A stretch of DNA of 64,000 bases, taken from the NCBI GenBank assembly GCA_013397075.1, contig VWZS01000646.1, positions 30,854 to 94,853 of the forward strand, written 5' to 3'. Position numbers and translations under genes: made by a program. Source of the stretch: Rhabdornis inornatus (lineage: Eukaryota > Chordata > Aves > Passeriformes > Rhabdornithidae). Numbering within the stretch: the first letter of the stretch is position 1; each line of letters opens with the position of its first letter. The notes below the pieces were generated by a model. That model ran no database searches and had not been told where the DNA came from. It saw only the letters and a list, made by a program, of their open reading frames with translations. This document shows, in pieces, positions 35,195 through 48,316 of this stretch.

Positions 35195-36879
35195 GTTATT
35201 AACATAATTTACCTTCAGACTTATGACTTGTCAATTTTCATTTAGTCACTCCTCTTAGTCCTCCTCAATTCCACACAACAAGATTTAAAATGCAGCCACA
35301 TAGAGCAGGGATGTTCATTACAACTCTGTATTACAGTTAAATAATTCAGATCTAACATTTAATACCAGAATCTCCCCCCCAGTTTGTATTGGGTTTTGAT
35401 TTAGTGAATACCATACCATAGTGGAAACTGTGTTTTTCTCACTGATTAGAGTTACTTTACAAATTATTGCTTTTGCAGAATGTTTTTACCATAGAAAAGT
35501 GATATGTAAAACTCCTGCTTCCTGTAAATTTTCGTATGCAGTGATGTGCCATGTACAGCTAGCAGAATAATTATTGAAGGACAAATATCTTTAAACAGTT
35601 TTACTCTCAATAATAAAAAACTGGATGTACAAGGAATTCAATTTGGTACACATTTTCCCTATATTTTACAATATTGCTGATGAGAGAATGGAGAGGGAAA
35701 AAAAAGGAAAAAATAGTCGATTTGTTTAATAACTGGAATAACAGTTTGGGAACCATGAATTGAAGAGCAAGGAAAACCAAATGCTGCATTCAACTAGAAG
35801 GTATTTGGAAATTTGGCTGTGTCATCTTAGATAGGAGAAATCTGGCCCATCAGAATGTGCCATGAATGTGGAGTTAATTGGTCATTCGCTAAATGGGCTT
35901 GAATGGCATGAAGAATAAACAGGAGAAGGGGAGAATTTACGGGTTTGTAGATATTCCTCCCCCCACAACAGCTTGGCCTTTGTGCTGGGGATAGAAGAGC
36001 TCTGTTTTTACGTGGGGACGGAGCTCACAATAGCACTGAAATGCACACAATTGCAGGACAATGCAGCTCTCAAAGGAAAAGACGTCTTTTCATGTGTGCT
36101 GCCAGGGGAGCGCTGGGCACAGGGACAACCTGCATGGGGCCACAGAGGAAACAGCCCAGGAGTAGTGGCAGGGACAGCAGCGGCAAGCAGAAGGGGAACA
36201 GCCTGGCTGCAAGCTGGGAAGCTGTTAATTGTGGGATCTCCCTTCCCCATCCCATAGTGGAACTCCAGTTTGGGAAAATTAAGATGTTCTGCCTCAGGAT
36301 TCCTAAAAACGTTTTAAGGATTTTACCTCTCAGGCTTTCTAAAAGGACAACTAACCCGAATTCACTCAGCTTGGTATTAAAGCACTTACATGAATCAGTC
36401 CATGACTAAGTTTTCTTTGCCATGTATGCACAAAGCTAACGGAGATATGTCTTTCAACATTGATAATTAAACTGAAAACATCCTTAAAATATACTCTTAA
36501 GTAGCTCATTTGGTAAAGTGATTGTAAGGGGACACAGTAACTTAGAAAAGACATATAATGGCTACATACCATATTGCACAAGGCTTTCAGTGAACTCTCC
36601 TGTGGATTACAAAATTCTTTTTAACTGACCACACTTCAAAATAAATTTGTTAAACAGATAAACATCACAGACTGCAGTCAGGATGCACAAATTCAGATTA
36701 GGATGCGGTATAAGTATTTCTGACAATATTTCCACATTTGTCATTACAATAGACATGAGGAATTACGCACTGTGAATGTCCCAAAGGTACACATTAACCA
36801 ATACTGTCCCTTGTCCCCAGCCTGTAATGAAAGAAGTTGACAGAGCAAGAAGGTCTCCAAGCCTGAATTGCAGGGTAGA

Positions 36880-37466
36880 TGGAAAGTTGGATACAGTCAG
36901 CACTGCCCTGGCAGCCAGGGAACACATCCCTGTCCTGAGGGGCACCAGGATCAGCATGGCCAGTCAGGCCAGGGAGGGATTGTTGCACCCTGCTCTGCTC
37001 TGGGGTGGCCTCACCTCCAATATTGTCTCCAGTTTTGGTCACTGCAATATAAGAAAGAGTGTCCAAAGGAGGGCTATGAAGATAGTGAAGGGTCTGGAGG
37101 AGCCCTATAAGGAGTGACTGAGGGCACTTGGTTTGCTCAGCTGGAGAAGGAAGATTGAGGTCAGAGCTCGCTGGGGGCTGCAGCTCTGATCTCTGCTCCC
37201 TGGGACAGGGACAGCACCCAGTGAATGGCTGGAGATGGGCATGGGGAGGGTTAGGGTGGATATCAGGGAAAGATTCTTCCCCCAGAGGGTGCTGGGCATT
37301 GAACAGGGTTTGGTCATGTCCTCAAGTCTGCCAGAGCTCCAGGAGCATTTGCACAATACTCCCAGGGATACACAGGGTGTGATTGTTGGGGTGTCCTGTG
37401 CGGGGACAGAGGTTGGACTCAATGATCCTTGTAGTTCCCTTCCAACTTAGGATATTCCATGATTCT
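36880..37466 (+). mobile_element. CR1-type LINE fragment, longest copy in the window
   Basis: About 590 bp covering the end of the CR1 reverse-transcriptase ORF and the 3' tail. Readable parts include TGTCTCCAGTTTTGGTCACT, CCAAAGGAGGGCTATGAAGA, TTTGCTCAGCTGGAGAAGG, GCCAGAGCTCCAGGAGCAT, GATTGTTGGGGTGTCCTGTG and GGATATTCCATGATTC. A short peptide SVQRRAMKIVKGLEEP matches the CR1 C-terminal region. Stops and indels show it is inactive. The left boundary is uncertain. Confidence 0.85.
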
Positions 37467-40400
37467 AACTAGGAGACAGAAAAAGACATTTAAAAGATAA
37501 AGAAACTAAAGGTCTGTAACAGACAGGGTGCCCCCCCAGAAATGCTTTGGAATACAGAGGAAGAAGCCTCAGAAGGAAAACCCCTGAACAAATCAATGCA
37601 TGGAAGGCACACCACGAGTCCAGCAGGGAACAGAAAGGGCTCGGAAAAACGGGCAGCTTGCAGCCAAGGCTGAGCCTGCCCTGTTGCTACACAGCCCACA
37701 GTGCAATTTCATTCGCATCAAGCCAAACCCAAGTATCTATTCCCTTCAATCAGACAGAAACCTGTTTTCTGAGTTGTTTCTCACATGAAATTTTTTACCT
37801 AGCAACTTTTCTTTTGCACATGGGCCCACGGAATTATGCACTGTGGACATCATACAGCATATTTTTTTAGTGTAAAATCCTACAGAGGATGTTAAATACC
37901 CATCACTTTGAGAAAAAAGTCCATGGACAAAGACACAGAAGATCCAGTACATGCAGTCGTCTTAGACCATAACACCATCACACAGGACTGGAAGAAAAGT
38001 CATATATTGGAAAAAAAAAAAAAGGTATTTTCCGCATATTAAAAAAACCTGAGGATAATTCCTCTTGGTCTTCTTTAATGCTGTGATGTCAAGCTGTACA
38101 AATGTTCTGAGCTGAGCCTGGTCCCAGCCAGCCACTATTATCCCTCCAAACAGACAGGAAATCAGGAGACAGAGCCCAAAAGGGTTGGCCAGTGGGCACA
38201 AAGGCAGCCTGTGAGAGAATTAGGACTATGGCCCAGATTTCTCAGCTTCTGCCATCCTTTTTTTTAAGGAACTTGAGCAATGGCTAGTCTGCCTCCTTGT
38301 ATAAAATACACATCCAGATTTGAGGGTTTGGGAAATGTCTTTACTACATGCAGTGATTTCCCTGCATGTTCTGGGTAGCTGAAGAGAGGAGGCTCCTTCC
38401 CAGGCTCATTACATGCTGAGCACACAGTAATTAATATAACCTCCACATTAAGTATGAGTCATGCACCAGGGAAATGGAAGGAACCTGGTCTCATGTTTTG
38501 TCTCCTCGAGTCAAGTCATCAGCAAAGCTGGGAGGCAAAGGAGACAGCAGAGCAGGCTTTTTGAGGGAGGGGATGTGGACAGAGGGAACAAACAGCCTCT
38601 GGCAAGCTGAAACTCAGCTCAAAGTCTCCACAAAGCAGGGGTGCATTGCTCTGATGCCTCAGCACTGGAAGCATAGAAAGAAGTTAGTGAATATTCTAAT
38701 GGAAAGCATTTAACAGGACAGTGTTAAAGCACATTGTGTTTGCTGCTACCAAAAGAGGGGGATGTGAGGTGACTCACTGGGGTCAATGAGTTGTACCAAC
38801 TAAGTACAAATTATGAGAATTAGAACAGAAGCTAAAGCAAAAAAATGAATGGATTAAAGTCTTTCTGAGAAGTCAGAAAGGCAATTTATCTGCTTCTGTC
38901 TCTCCTTTTGTGCTCAGCTTGGGCACCTGTCAGAATATTTTGATGCTTGCCCATCTTTAGTTTTGAGCCACATGAGCTGAACTCAGATTAAACAGTAAAG
39001 GAAAAAAAGCATCCCAGAATATATATTGTATTTATTTAGGCCAGAGCAGCTTGGACAACAGCGCAAAATCAATCAGAGCCTAAAGGAAGCTGGCAACCCG
39101 TCAGTGCCTTGGCACATCCAGGCTGCACTTCCTCAGAAAGGGAGAGAGGCTGGGAAACTCTTGGTGTTTGCAACATACCCCTGGTTGATATAATAACAAG
39201 ATGAGATGAGGGGATACACAGACCTGAATTATGGCTACACACCAAAGTTGTCATTTTGATGACTTGTTTGGGCAGGAGTGGCAGTGGCCGGGTGATAGAT
39301 TATTCTCCCTTTATCCTGCCACAATGACATCTGCTTTATTCACGGATCAGCCACCAGTTGCTACAACAACGCCAGCGTGCTTTAGAAAATGTTGTTGAGC
39401 TGCTGAGAGAATCTTGGCTACCCATTAGCAAAATGTTAACTATGCAAAACCAAAGAGCGTTTGGTTTTGTTGTAGGAAAGAAGTCAATGCTCTGCAATAA
39501 CGAAGAATGTCAAAAAGAATTTACATTCAAAAAGTAAAGAAGGGGTTTAACCCATGATATCACCATGATTCAAAAATCCCCCTGGAATTCATTAGTGAGA
39601 CATTAGGTCTGAAGAATAGAGAAAATAAATAATGAGTTTTAAAAAGAAAGAATAAATACACTTTCCTCTGAGCGGGTTGTTGTCTGCAGCATTTTAACAC
39701 GTCCACTGCCCTTCATTTTTTCCTGTGCAGTGTCTTGGGGTTTTACACAGCAAACCTTCACTAATAGACGTTTATTTATTTCTATTTATTTCTTTCCTGC
39801 CCACTTAGCTCTTGGAGGAGACCCTGGGTGCTGGTAAACCATGCCAGGACACTGAGACGCCTTCCAGCAAAGCTCCTCGCCCCCACTTCAGCACAGGGTG
39901 AGAGAACCTCAGGCACCAGCCTGTGCCTTAGGAAGGCAATTCCAGGGAAGCATTTGCAGAAGGAATGGCTTTGTCCTGCAGCCAGACAAGGCAGCCCCGC
40001 GTTTGAGGGCTGTGCTGGGGAGCAGGTGAGCATCCCTGGAGGGAACAGTGCAGAGCTGTGCTCAAGAGCACAGGAATCCCCAGCTGCTGAAGGGGCTGCT
40101 GTGAGGGAGAGGCAGCCGAGCTGTAATATTTGGAGTGAAATTCCTCCAATTTCTAGGAAAGCGCTGCCTGCCGTGCCCCAGGTGATTGATGGGGGCTGCC
40201 TGCCACTGAGGGTGCTGGTAATCTGTGTCAGGCAGCATCCTCTGACAGAGGATCCCTGCTCCCAGCCCTCTTTGCCTCTGGAAAGCAATGGCTCTATCCA
40301 TCTTAGCCATAATTTTTCATCCACTTCAAAGTTAAGTGAATGTAATTCTTAATTTGTTTTCCAAATGACTCTAACAATTTTCTTCCCTTTGTCTCCCCAA

Positions 40401-43400
40401 CAAGATCAGATCGATTTTACAATGTGTTGTACTTCAAATTTAACTTCATTAAATGTTTATAACATTAAGAGGCTAGTGACATAAGCCTTGTCTGTGGTAT
40501 TTATAGGCTTTATGAAGAGACTGAAGACCTGAGAGGGCTGAAGTTCAGGTTAATTCTTTGAGAATGAAATTCAACACCTGGTTGGAGCTGTAATACACAA
40601 ACTACTAGTACTATGTCAGGGCTATCATGTTAATTTAATTTATCAACCGTATTTACTGTTGAAGTTGGAAATTTCAGCCCAGCCCACAATAGATCACAGG
40701 TGTATTGTTTTCCTGTCACAGTAAATAGGTTCCAAATGCTGATCTAATGATCTCGTTACATAACCAAGCTCAAGATTTGTTAAGCTCCTTTTTACTGGAG
40801 AATAGATGTGAAAAATTGCCAGGAGCCATTTTTCTGCTACAATTCTGGACACATCTTTGAGTCCCCTCCCCACAATTTCCTGGGTTTCCTCGGTTCTATC
40901 TCCCCCAGTTTCATGCTATAATTGCAAAGCCACATGGTTTAATGAAGAATTCAGCTGCATTTTGCTTGCTCACCACTACCCTGTCCAGCTGCCATCAGTC
41001 TGGTTTTTCTCCTTGGTCCTGAGCTTTCTTCTCCCAGAGATCCTTCAAAGGGACATCCCACATACCAGTGGCAATGATGGAATAGCAGTAGTTGAATCAC
41101 GGTCTAGTAATTTTCAAGGGAGTGCAGGTGAGGAGTAGTTTAGGGGTCTTTTGGCATTTTTAGTGGGGTTCTTTAGCTTTGTTGTAGCTGCTGCTGGAAG
41201 CACTCAAGGCAGCAAGGAACAGGGGTGTAACAGGGGACTAATGGGTTGCTTGAAGCTTTTGAATATGTTGGATCACACAGCTTTACCCAGGAACAGCAGC
41301 AGACATTTCTGTGTAATCCTAAACTCAGATTTCAGTTGCTCTCAGGTCTGTCTGGAGCAAGCATATGGGACTGGGTGCTGTTCTTTGAGGCTTGGTGCAG
41401 TTCAAGACCAAGCTCAGAGCTCAGCACACCCACGCAAAGTACACTGGCATTCATCTTCTCAGGGGCCAAAGCTCGCTCTCAAATCTAAAGGATGAGCACG
41501 GCACAAGAGGTAGTTTTTAAAAGATCCCTTGTATCTCAGGTACAGCAAGCAGGGAACAGCAGCACTTGCCAGCATCGTTGTCATGGCTACAAATTGCAAT
41601 CTCTATCTTCCACATGTATGGAATGTAATCTGGGAAGAGTCCAAAGAGCATCCTTAAAAAGCCACTGCCATGTGATGGCAGCAGGTCCTGAGCCCCACCA
41701 GGCCACCAGCAGCCATCCTGTCACTGTCCCCACAGGTCTGTGCATCACTGGCAGAGGGCAGCTCCTTTCCCAGCTGTCCAGTTAAACCCACCACGTACCC
41801 CCACTGCCCTAATGTCAGCCAATTTCAGCTAATTATACACTAGGAACTTTATTTCCTGAAAATGGATATTGCCTTAGCAAGAGGTATGGATAACATCTTC
41901 ATCTGCCAGAAACAGGATTGGTTTTGACAGAGTTATGTTTACAAACATTAAATTTATCACCTTTTTTGTTTTAAATAGCACCTGTGTACACCTGGAACAA
42001 GACAGTAGCTAATGATTTATGTTGGATGGTAACAAGGGCTGGTTTTGCTGGAAGTCTGCCACAACTGTGTGTCTGTCACTCTGCCCTATTGGGTCAAGAC
42101 AACACATCAGTCAAGTAAATCACTTAAGTAAATTATTGAGGACTTAAATTGACTTTTTCTACATAATATGTAATTACTTCCTTGAACCAACATTCCCTTA
42201 CATCACCGATCTAAAAAGCTTTCTATTTGTTTTTTAACTGAATATTGATTGAATTTAAATTACAGCCAGCATGTACTATTTATCTGGAGTTCAGATTCTA
42301 GGGAACAAACTTTCCAGCAGTGTTGTGAGCCCTGCAGGCCCTTGCTGCCCACGCACCCACGTCACCCAGCTGCAGCTTTGCCCACCACATTCACATGGCA
42401 GGAGCCAGCCTGGTGCCTCTGCTGAGCCCTGCAGAGCCAAGGCACCTGAGAGGAAAGGGCTGGCAGGGCTGGAGATGCTGAAGCACTGCAGCAGCACAGG
42501 GAAAGATGAGACAACTTTGCAACACCAAGTTCTCACCCTGATGTGGTGAAATAATGAGAATTTCTGCTGTAGCCAGTAAAGCTGTTAAAGCCAGAAGTGA
42601 GAATTACAAGTGTAAAATCTCCATGGGGACTACAGGGATTTAGAGTCCCACAAGGCTGCATCTGCTGCTGGCTGTGCCTGTGCTCCTGTCACAGCTCTAG
42701 AAGAAAAGCCAAATATGCAGAGATTCCTCATGTCATCACAGAAAGACGAGAGATTTTGGCAGATCACATTCTGCCTCTGAGCTCTCTCCCTCACTCAAGC
42801 ACAAGGTGCTGCTCTGTGGCACTGCAGTGGAGTCAGAGTTCAGCAGCCCTGAGCCACAGAAACCTGCCCAGGCCAGCTGCTGCACACAGAGCTCTTACCC
42901 AGGGTCTGTATGGCAGCAGCTCACTCAGAGGATGTGAGCCTGCATCACTGGAATCATCTCAGATGTCAGGGAAAAATCCTCTGAGTGCAAATATCCTTCC
43001 TGTCAGACAGTTTGTGTGTCCTGTCCTCAATCATCCTCCCCAAACCACCTTTCCAAACCCTATTAAACCCCCTGGCCTGTACAGTAATTTTCCTGCTTTA
43101 GGAGACAATCAAGTGGAAACAAATACCAGTCATTTTCAGAAGTGTCTGCATGCAAGTTTGGTGGAAGGCAGGAGAGGCAGGAAGGAGACACTGGGCTCAA
43201 AGAAAGAAGTTTCCAAGTTGGAGGAGTCTCACACAGACAGAGATCATATACCCCCTCCTACTTTGGGCATAAATAAAAAGCCCTTTAAATTTGAGTTTGA
43301 AACTGGTCAAGTGACCCTGAGCTGCAAAGCACATCTGGCTTTGAGAAAAGGCTGAGGAGGAGGCTGCTGACCCCAGCAATGATGAGCAGAGATCAGATTT

Positions 43401-44165
43401 GTCAATGTGCAACATTTAATATTAACATTTAATATTAGTCAGAATTACTTCCGGTTAAAATTGGCAGAAGTGGTGAATATAATTCTCTTAGTATTTAATG
43501 AGTGAGATGGGAAATTAATGGGAAAGGGCAGCTAAAAGTAGTTTTGCTAAGGCTAGAAAATACATTAAAGTCAGCGTTGTCATGGATTACACCTAAGGTC
43601 ACAGGATTCAGTCTCAGGAATTGATTAGTGGTATTTGCAACTCAACAAATTGCTTTAAGCAAGAGTGACATCATGGCCCACACTATTTACAAGAGGAGCT
43701 ACACACAGTGAGGCTGCAAAACAGCACAGCAGCCTGGGGGTGGGTTACTGCACTTGGTGTGGCTCAGCTATAATCAGGAGAATTCTGCCCCCCCAGTCTT
43801 GTCTCCTGCACTAAGCTGCACCCTGCAAACCCAGGAAAGTGAGGAGGCTGTTGTTAGGTGAGCACCTGAGCACTGCTGACCAACATCCACAGCCTTGCTT
43901 TTTATTCAAATAGGAGATTGCAGAAAGCTACTTTCTACTTAATGCCACTACTTGCATTTTAATTAAGAATAATTTCAGAAAGCAAGGTCCTACTTGCATC
44001 TGTAGCAAGAACATGATGCTCCCAGCACACCAGCAGTCAGAAAAGCATGCTGTGGCCAGGCCTGTGCCCTGAGAGCTCCTCCTCAGCACATACAGGCACT
44101 TAGACTCTTTTTGCTTAGTTCTGTGCTGGGAGAGTTGAACAGGAGCTTTGAAGATGTGTATTCAG

Positions 44166-44226
44166 GAGTTGGGCTCAGTGATCCTTGGAGGTCCCTTCAA
44201 ACTCAGGACAGTCCTGATTCTGTGAT
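44166..44226 (+). mobile_element. Short CR1 3' tail
   Basis: GAGTTGGGCTCAGTGATCCT, GGAGGTCCCTTCAAACTCAG and CTGATTCTGTGAT form the last roughly 60 bp of a CR1 element in forward orientation. Confidence 0.75.
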
Positions 44227-44560
44227 CCCACGTCAGCCCAGACAGAGACCACGGAATACCAAACCAGGAGACATTTCATAGGTCTGTGAAGTGTAGGAGA
44301 AAATCCTTCAGCTGCCCTGGAGGGGTTATGTAGTGGTTATTTGTCCCCACGTGATTAAATGTGGAAGTAGGAGTGCCACCAAACCCTGGGGACAGCACGG
44401 ACATGGAGCTGGCTTTGGCTCAGAGTACAGTGGCCAAGGGTCCTGTTCCCCTCATAAGCTGTGTGACCACCCTGTGCTCTGGTGTCACACAGCCCCAAGC
44501 TCCAGAGCACCTCCTCATGCCCTCCCTTCCCCACTCAGCAGGGCACATTTTCACTGTAAA

Positions 44561-44604
44561 TGCAATTACATGAAAGGAGGCAAATCCCCTTTCATGTAAT
44601 TGCA
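44561..44604. repeat. Perfect 17-bp inverted repeat with a 10-nt spacer
   Basis: Left arm TGCAATTACATGAAAGG (44561-44577) is perfectly complementary to the right arm at 44588-44604, leaving a 10-nt loop. Transcribed, it would form a stable 17-bp hairpin. It is not followed by a T run and has no gene beside it. Each arm contains the homeodomain-type core AATTA/TAATT. Confidence 0.85.
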
Positions 44605-47432
44605 TGTGCTTCAAGGTGCTTGTGGACTTTGACCAACTGTACAATCAGACTTTCCCCCTCCCTGCTGGAATCTGTCATTCCCTAATGCATTACTTTACAC
44701 AGCAAATTGAATGTGGGTTTGTGAGTATTTTTGCCAACCTTTATGAATCCTCTTGAGTGATCTGTGGATGGGATCAGCAAACAAATTTTGTTCTAGCTCT
44801 CCAAATCCTGACACATGAATTGATTTCAGCAGGACACGTTAAGTGAATGATGGATCTCTGCCAAAAGGGCATGTAGGATTTTGCAGGGGGGAGGAGGAAA
44901 GAAGAAGACTTTGCTTTCTCCCTTTTTTCTCCTCCTTGGCCTGTCTTGTTAAGAAAGGGCAAAAGCACTTAAATTCATTGCTCTCAAAGTAAATTGGTTT
45001 TCTTTTCTACCCTCTCAGAAGTGGTTTTCCTCCCAGGCTTACCCAGTTGCTGCCTTCCTGAGAGCAAGAACAGGTGAGATCCTACTCAGTCCCTGAGCCC
45101 CATTCACCCTCACACGGCACCGCGGGCCCTCCCCCGGGCTCGGCTGCCCCTTGGCACTGCCGCCCCTCCTGTCCCTGCCCAAGGCTACACTGACACTTTC
45201 TCAAGCACATTAAGGCTGGCAACAAGAGCAGGGCTGTTTTATAAACGCCAGTGGGCTCAGGAGCTGGAGGGAGCCTGTTCCTCTGACTTCTGGGCAGCTC
45301 TCAGAGGCTCATCTGTATGCCTGGCCAGGGCTCTGGATGTTAATTTGTTGGCATTGCAAACTGCCACTGCAAACGATAGATCCCATGACCTTCTCCAGTT
45401 ACAGATAACACAAACTGCAGTTATATTTAAGTGGCAGATTGGTTAACCTCAGTGGCTCACAGTGCTCTCCTTTGACTCCATTTCTATCATAAATAAAGGG
45501 TTACATTACAAAGGCACCTTAGAGTTTCTCACAGGGAAATGTGGCCAAGAAGCCCTTTCTTGTGAGCAGTTTTCTGCACTGAGCTCCTGCTTTGGGCAGG
45601 CTGTGCATTACAAATGCTCTGAAACTCCAGCAGCAATGAAGACACTGCTTTAGGACAGGTGTTGTGGCAAAACGCTTTCCAAATGAGGTGTGCTCTGTAG
45701 TAACTGCTATTGCTGCTATGATTTCCAAATCCTCCAAAAGGGTTTGTGCACAGAATCACCATGTGAAATCTCACCCAGACTTTCAGTCATCTCTGGAGGA
45801 GGGCTGGCTTCAACCAAAAAAGTCAAAATAAAGTTATACAGGTTTTTCTGCTTCTCAAAAAGACGTTCAATACTTGAACAAAATACTCATTATCTCCTAT
45901 ATTATACTTCATATGGCTGTATCATGTTTATAGCTACTTTTACCTGTAGCTACCTAAAAATCTACACAGAATTTCAGAGGACAGTGCAATTTTTGTCTTA
46001 TTACAAGAGGTGATGTGCGGCCATCGTAAATTCAGCCTTGTCTGTTGTACACCCTTTATCTTGTGCATTAAGAATGGCATCATCTTCATCATAGAAACCT
46101 TATTCCACATCAGAGATGAATCTATGGCTCCAGATCTTGGGAAATTCCTGCTTTTCAGTGTGTAGTGACCAAGTTTCCATCAAAGCATGCACAGCTGTCA
46201 GGCTCCCTCAGTGTCTCAGGGTACCACCAGCCTGTGGGAGCACAAAGTGGTGGCAACAGGAGTCCAGAACTGGAAAAACTGGAGAGTTCCACACTTGGAC
46301 AAGTTTTTAAAGCAAGGTTGTTCTTGTGCAGCTGCTCAAGGTGAAGTTCTAGATCCTTCACCTTGTTTGAAGACACCAAGAGGAGTCCAGTGCCCAGCTG
46401 TACATAGCCAGGTGATTCAGTCAAGTGAGGCAAATCTGCTCCTTGCTGCTCATCTATCACTGCTGGGTCAATTCTGTGCCAAAACTGTCTTGGACCTTCT
46501 AAAAGCTGATGTAGTTACACAAACAGAAAGTCATTATTGCCTTGGCTCCAGATCTGCTCATTCATCTAACTTCTCAAGGGCTGGTTCAACAATGCTAATT
46601 AATAGTAGTTTATCATTAACGAGCTGGCTTTATTTACCAAGATTTGCCTTTGGTTTGCCAGGGCTAAGAGTGCTGGAGTTCTGTTCTGTTGTCTGACTTG
46701 CATCTTGTTGAACGTTATAAACTGGATTTATATGGTGTGAAATGATGAATGAGGACTGAGTCATTTCATGTATTAGCATTTCATACTGCCTGAAATGAGA
46801 CAATTAATTAAGTTCTACAACATGTGTAATTATTCCTATACATCTCAGGTAAAGAAATACTACAGCTTCACTCTGTCATAGTGAGTCTGAGAATCCAAAT
46901 ATCTTTTAAAGCATTCGGTGGGATTTATGATCATCGTCTTTATTACTGAAATGAGGCTCTAGCATGTGATGGAGAGTCATCTAGAACAACACTAAAACTC
47001 ATCCAGCAATGCACCTACACTGCACCCGTGCACTTTTATACAAGTGTTCCTTCCAGAAACTATTTTTCTCCTTGTTGTTGTTCCTGGAAATGTTTATCAT
47101 CAGCTCACTATAGTTAAGGAGAGCATCCTGCCTTTAAACCTGTTGGGTCACATTATGCTGCCAGTAAAGGGGGGTGCTCGGGGCCAGTGAGACCCAGAAG
47201 AGGTGAAGTCAGTCTCTGTTCCTCTAACACGGGACAGGGCAAGTGCAGACTGAGGGGGAGCATGCGTGAGGGATCACGAACTGGGAATGAGTTCTCCCAC
47301 TCCCTTTCCCTTTTCTCCCAGCTGCTAAAGGTGAGGAGCAGGACACCAGTGAGATGGAGAGGTAAAAAACCTAACAATAAATAGAGAAGCCCAAAAACTC
47401 AGTGCCAAGTGCTCCATTTCCAGCCTGCAGCA

Positions 47433-47556
47433 CACAGGGCTAGCTGCTGGCTCCCAGGAGTGGCACAGGGCTAGCTGCTGGTTCCCAGGAGTCTCACTGG
47501 GCTAGCTGCTGGCTCCCAGGAGTCACACAGGATAGCTCCTGGCTCCCAGGTGTCAC
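47433..47556. repeat. 31-bp tandem repeat, 4 copies
   Basis: Units start at 47433, 47464, 47495 and 47526 and share GGGCTAGCTGCTGGCTCCCA with a CAGGAGT ending. The fourth unit is the most diverged. It is an intergenic minisatellite. Confidence 0.9.
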
Positions 47557-48292
47557 ACACAGTGCCAGAGCCACTCGAGGCCCTGCTCAGCTGAGGGGGA
47601 CAGTGGTGGCACCTCCTGCAGCTGTGTTCCAGCTGTTGCTGCTCTGGAGCAGTCCTCGAGGCCCTTGCCTGGCATTCAGAATTCCTGGCACACCCCAACA
47701 GCTCCTTCACTATGCACACATCGCTTCCCTTCTCCATCTGCTCCACCAAATCACCTTGAATTCTTCCTGACTAACTCCACCTCCTCTCCAGAGTCTCAGC
47801 AGCAGTGGGACCCACCAGGATTGATATTTGTAGCACAGTATTTTGAGGTAATTACATTAGATTGGTGCTCTTCTTCCTCAGTTATTGCTTTGGCAATTAA
47901 AAAGCATTAACTAACAAAGTCAAAGATTGGTAGATTCACTGAATGACTGAATATTTACAAGTATATTGTACTTTAACTTATTCCTTCGTTTTCAGGAGAA
48001 ACTATTATCATGTACCTTAATCTATTACATTGAGCACTTCCTCCTATTAGATTCTAATGTAATGAGATAATTTTCTGCCTTCAAGCACAGAATTCATATC
48101 AGCAGAGGAGAGAAAAACATTTATTCCTTTTCTCTGTGGGTTATTTGGGATAACTCTGTAGTCCATTCTTATAGCTGGTTATTAAAGCAGTTGGTAGTTC
48201 AACCCAGCTGGTTGGATTGAAATCACACAGGTTTGAACAACTGATCAAGTGATGCTCTCCTATATTTAATGATGCAACAAAGGGAGAACACA

Positions 48293-48316
48293 CAAACAAA
48301 CAAACAAACAAACAAA
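48293..48316. repeat. (CAAA)6 microsatellite
   Basis: Six uninterrupted CAAA units. A short simple repeat. Confidence 0.9.

Noticed and set aside
36776..37117. 113-codon open frame in intergenic DNA
   Set aside because: It is part of a degraded CR1 LINE (the end of the reverse-transcriptase ORF), not a host gene.
42597..43355. 252-codon open frame downstream of WNT7A
   Set aside because: No recognisable domain, ordinary noncoding composition, internal residue mix like random translation, and no splice or promoter context.
47041..47110. Possible tRNA or small RNA gene in intergenic sequence
   Set aside because: No cloverleaf-compatible arms or A/B box promoter words could be found by eye here or elsewhere in the window.
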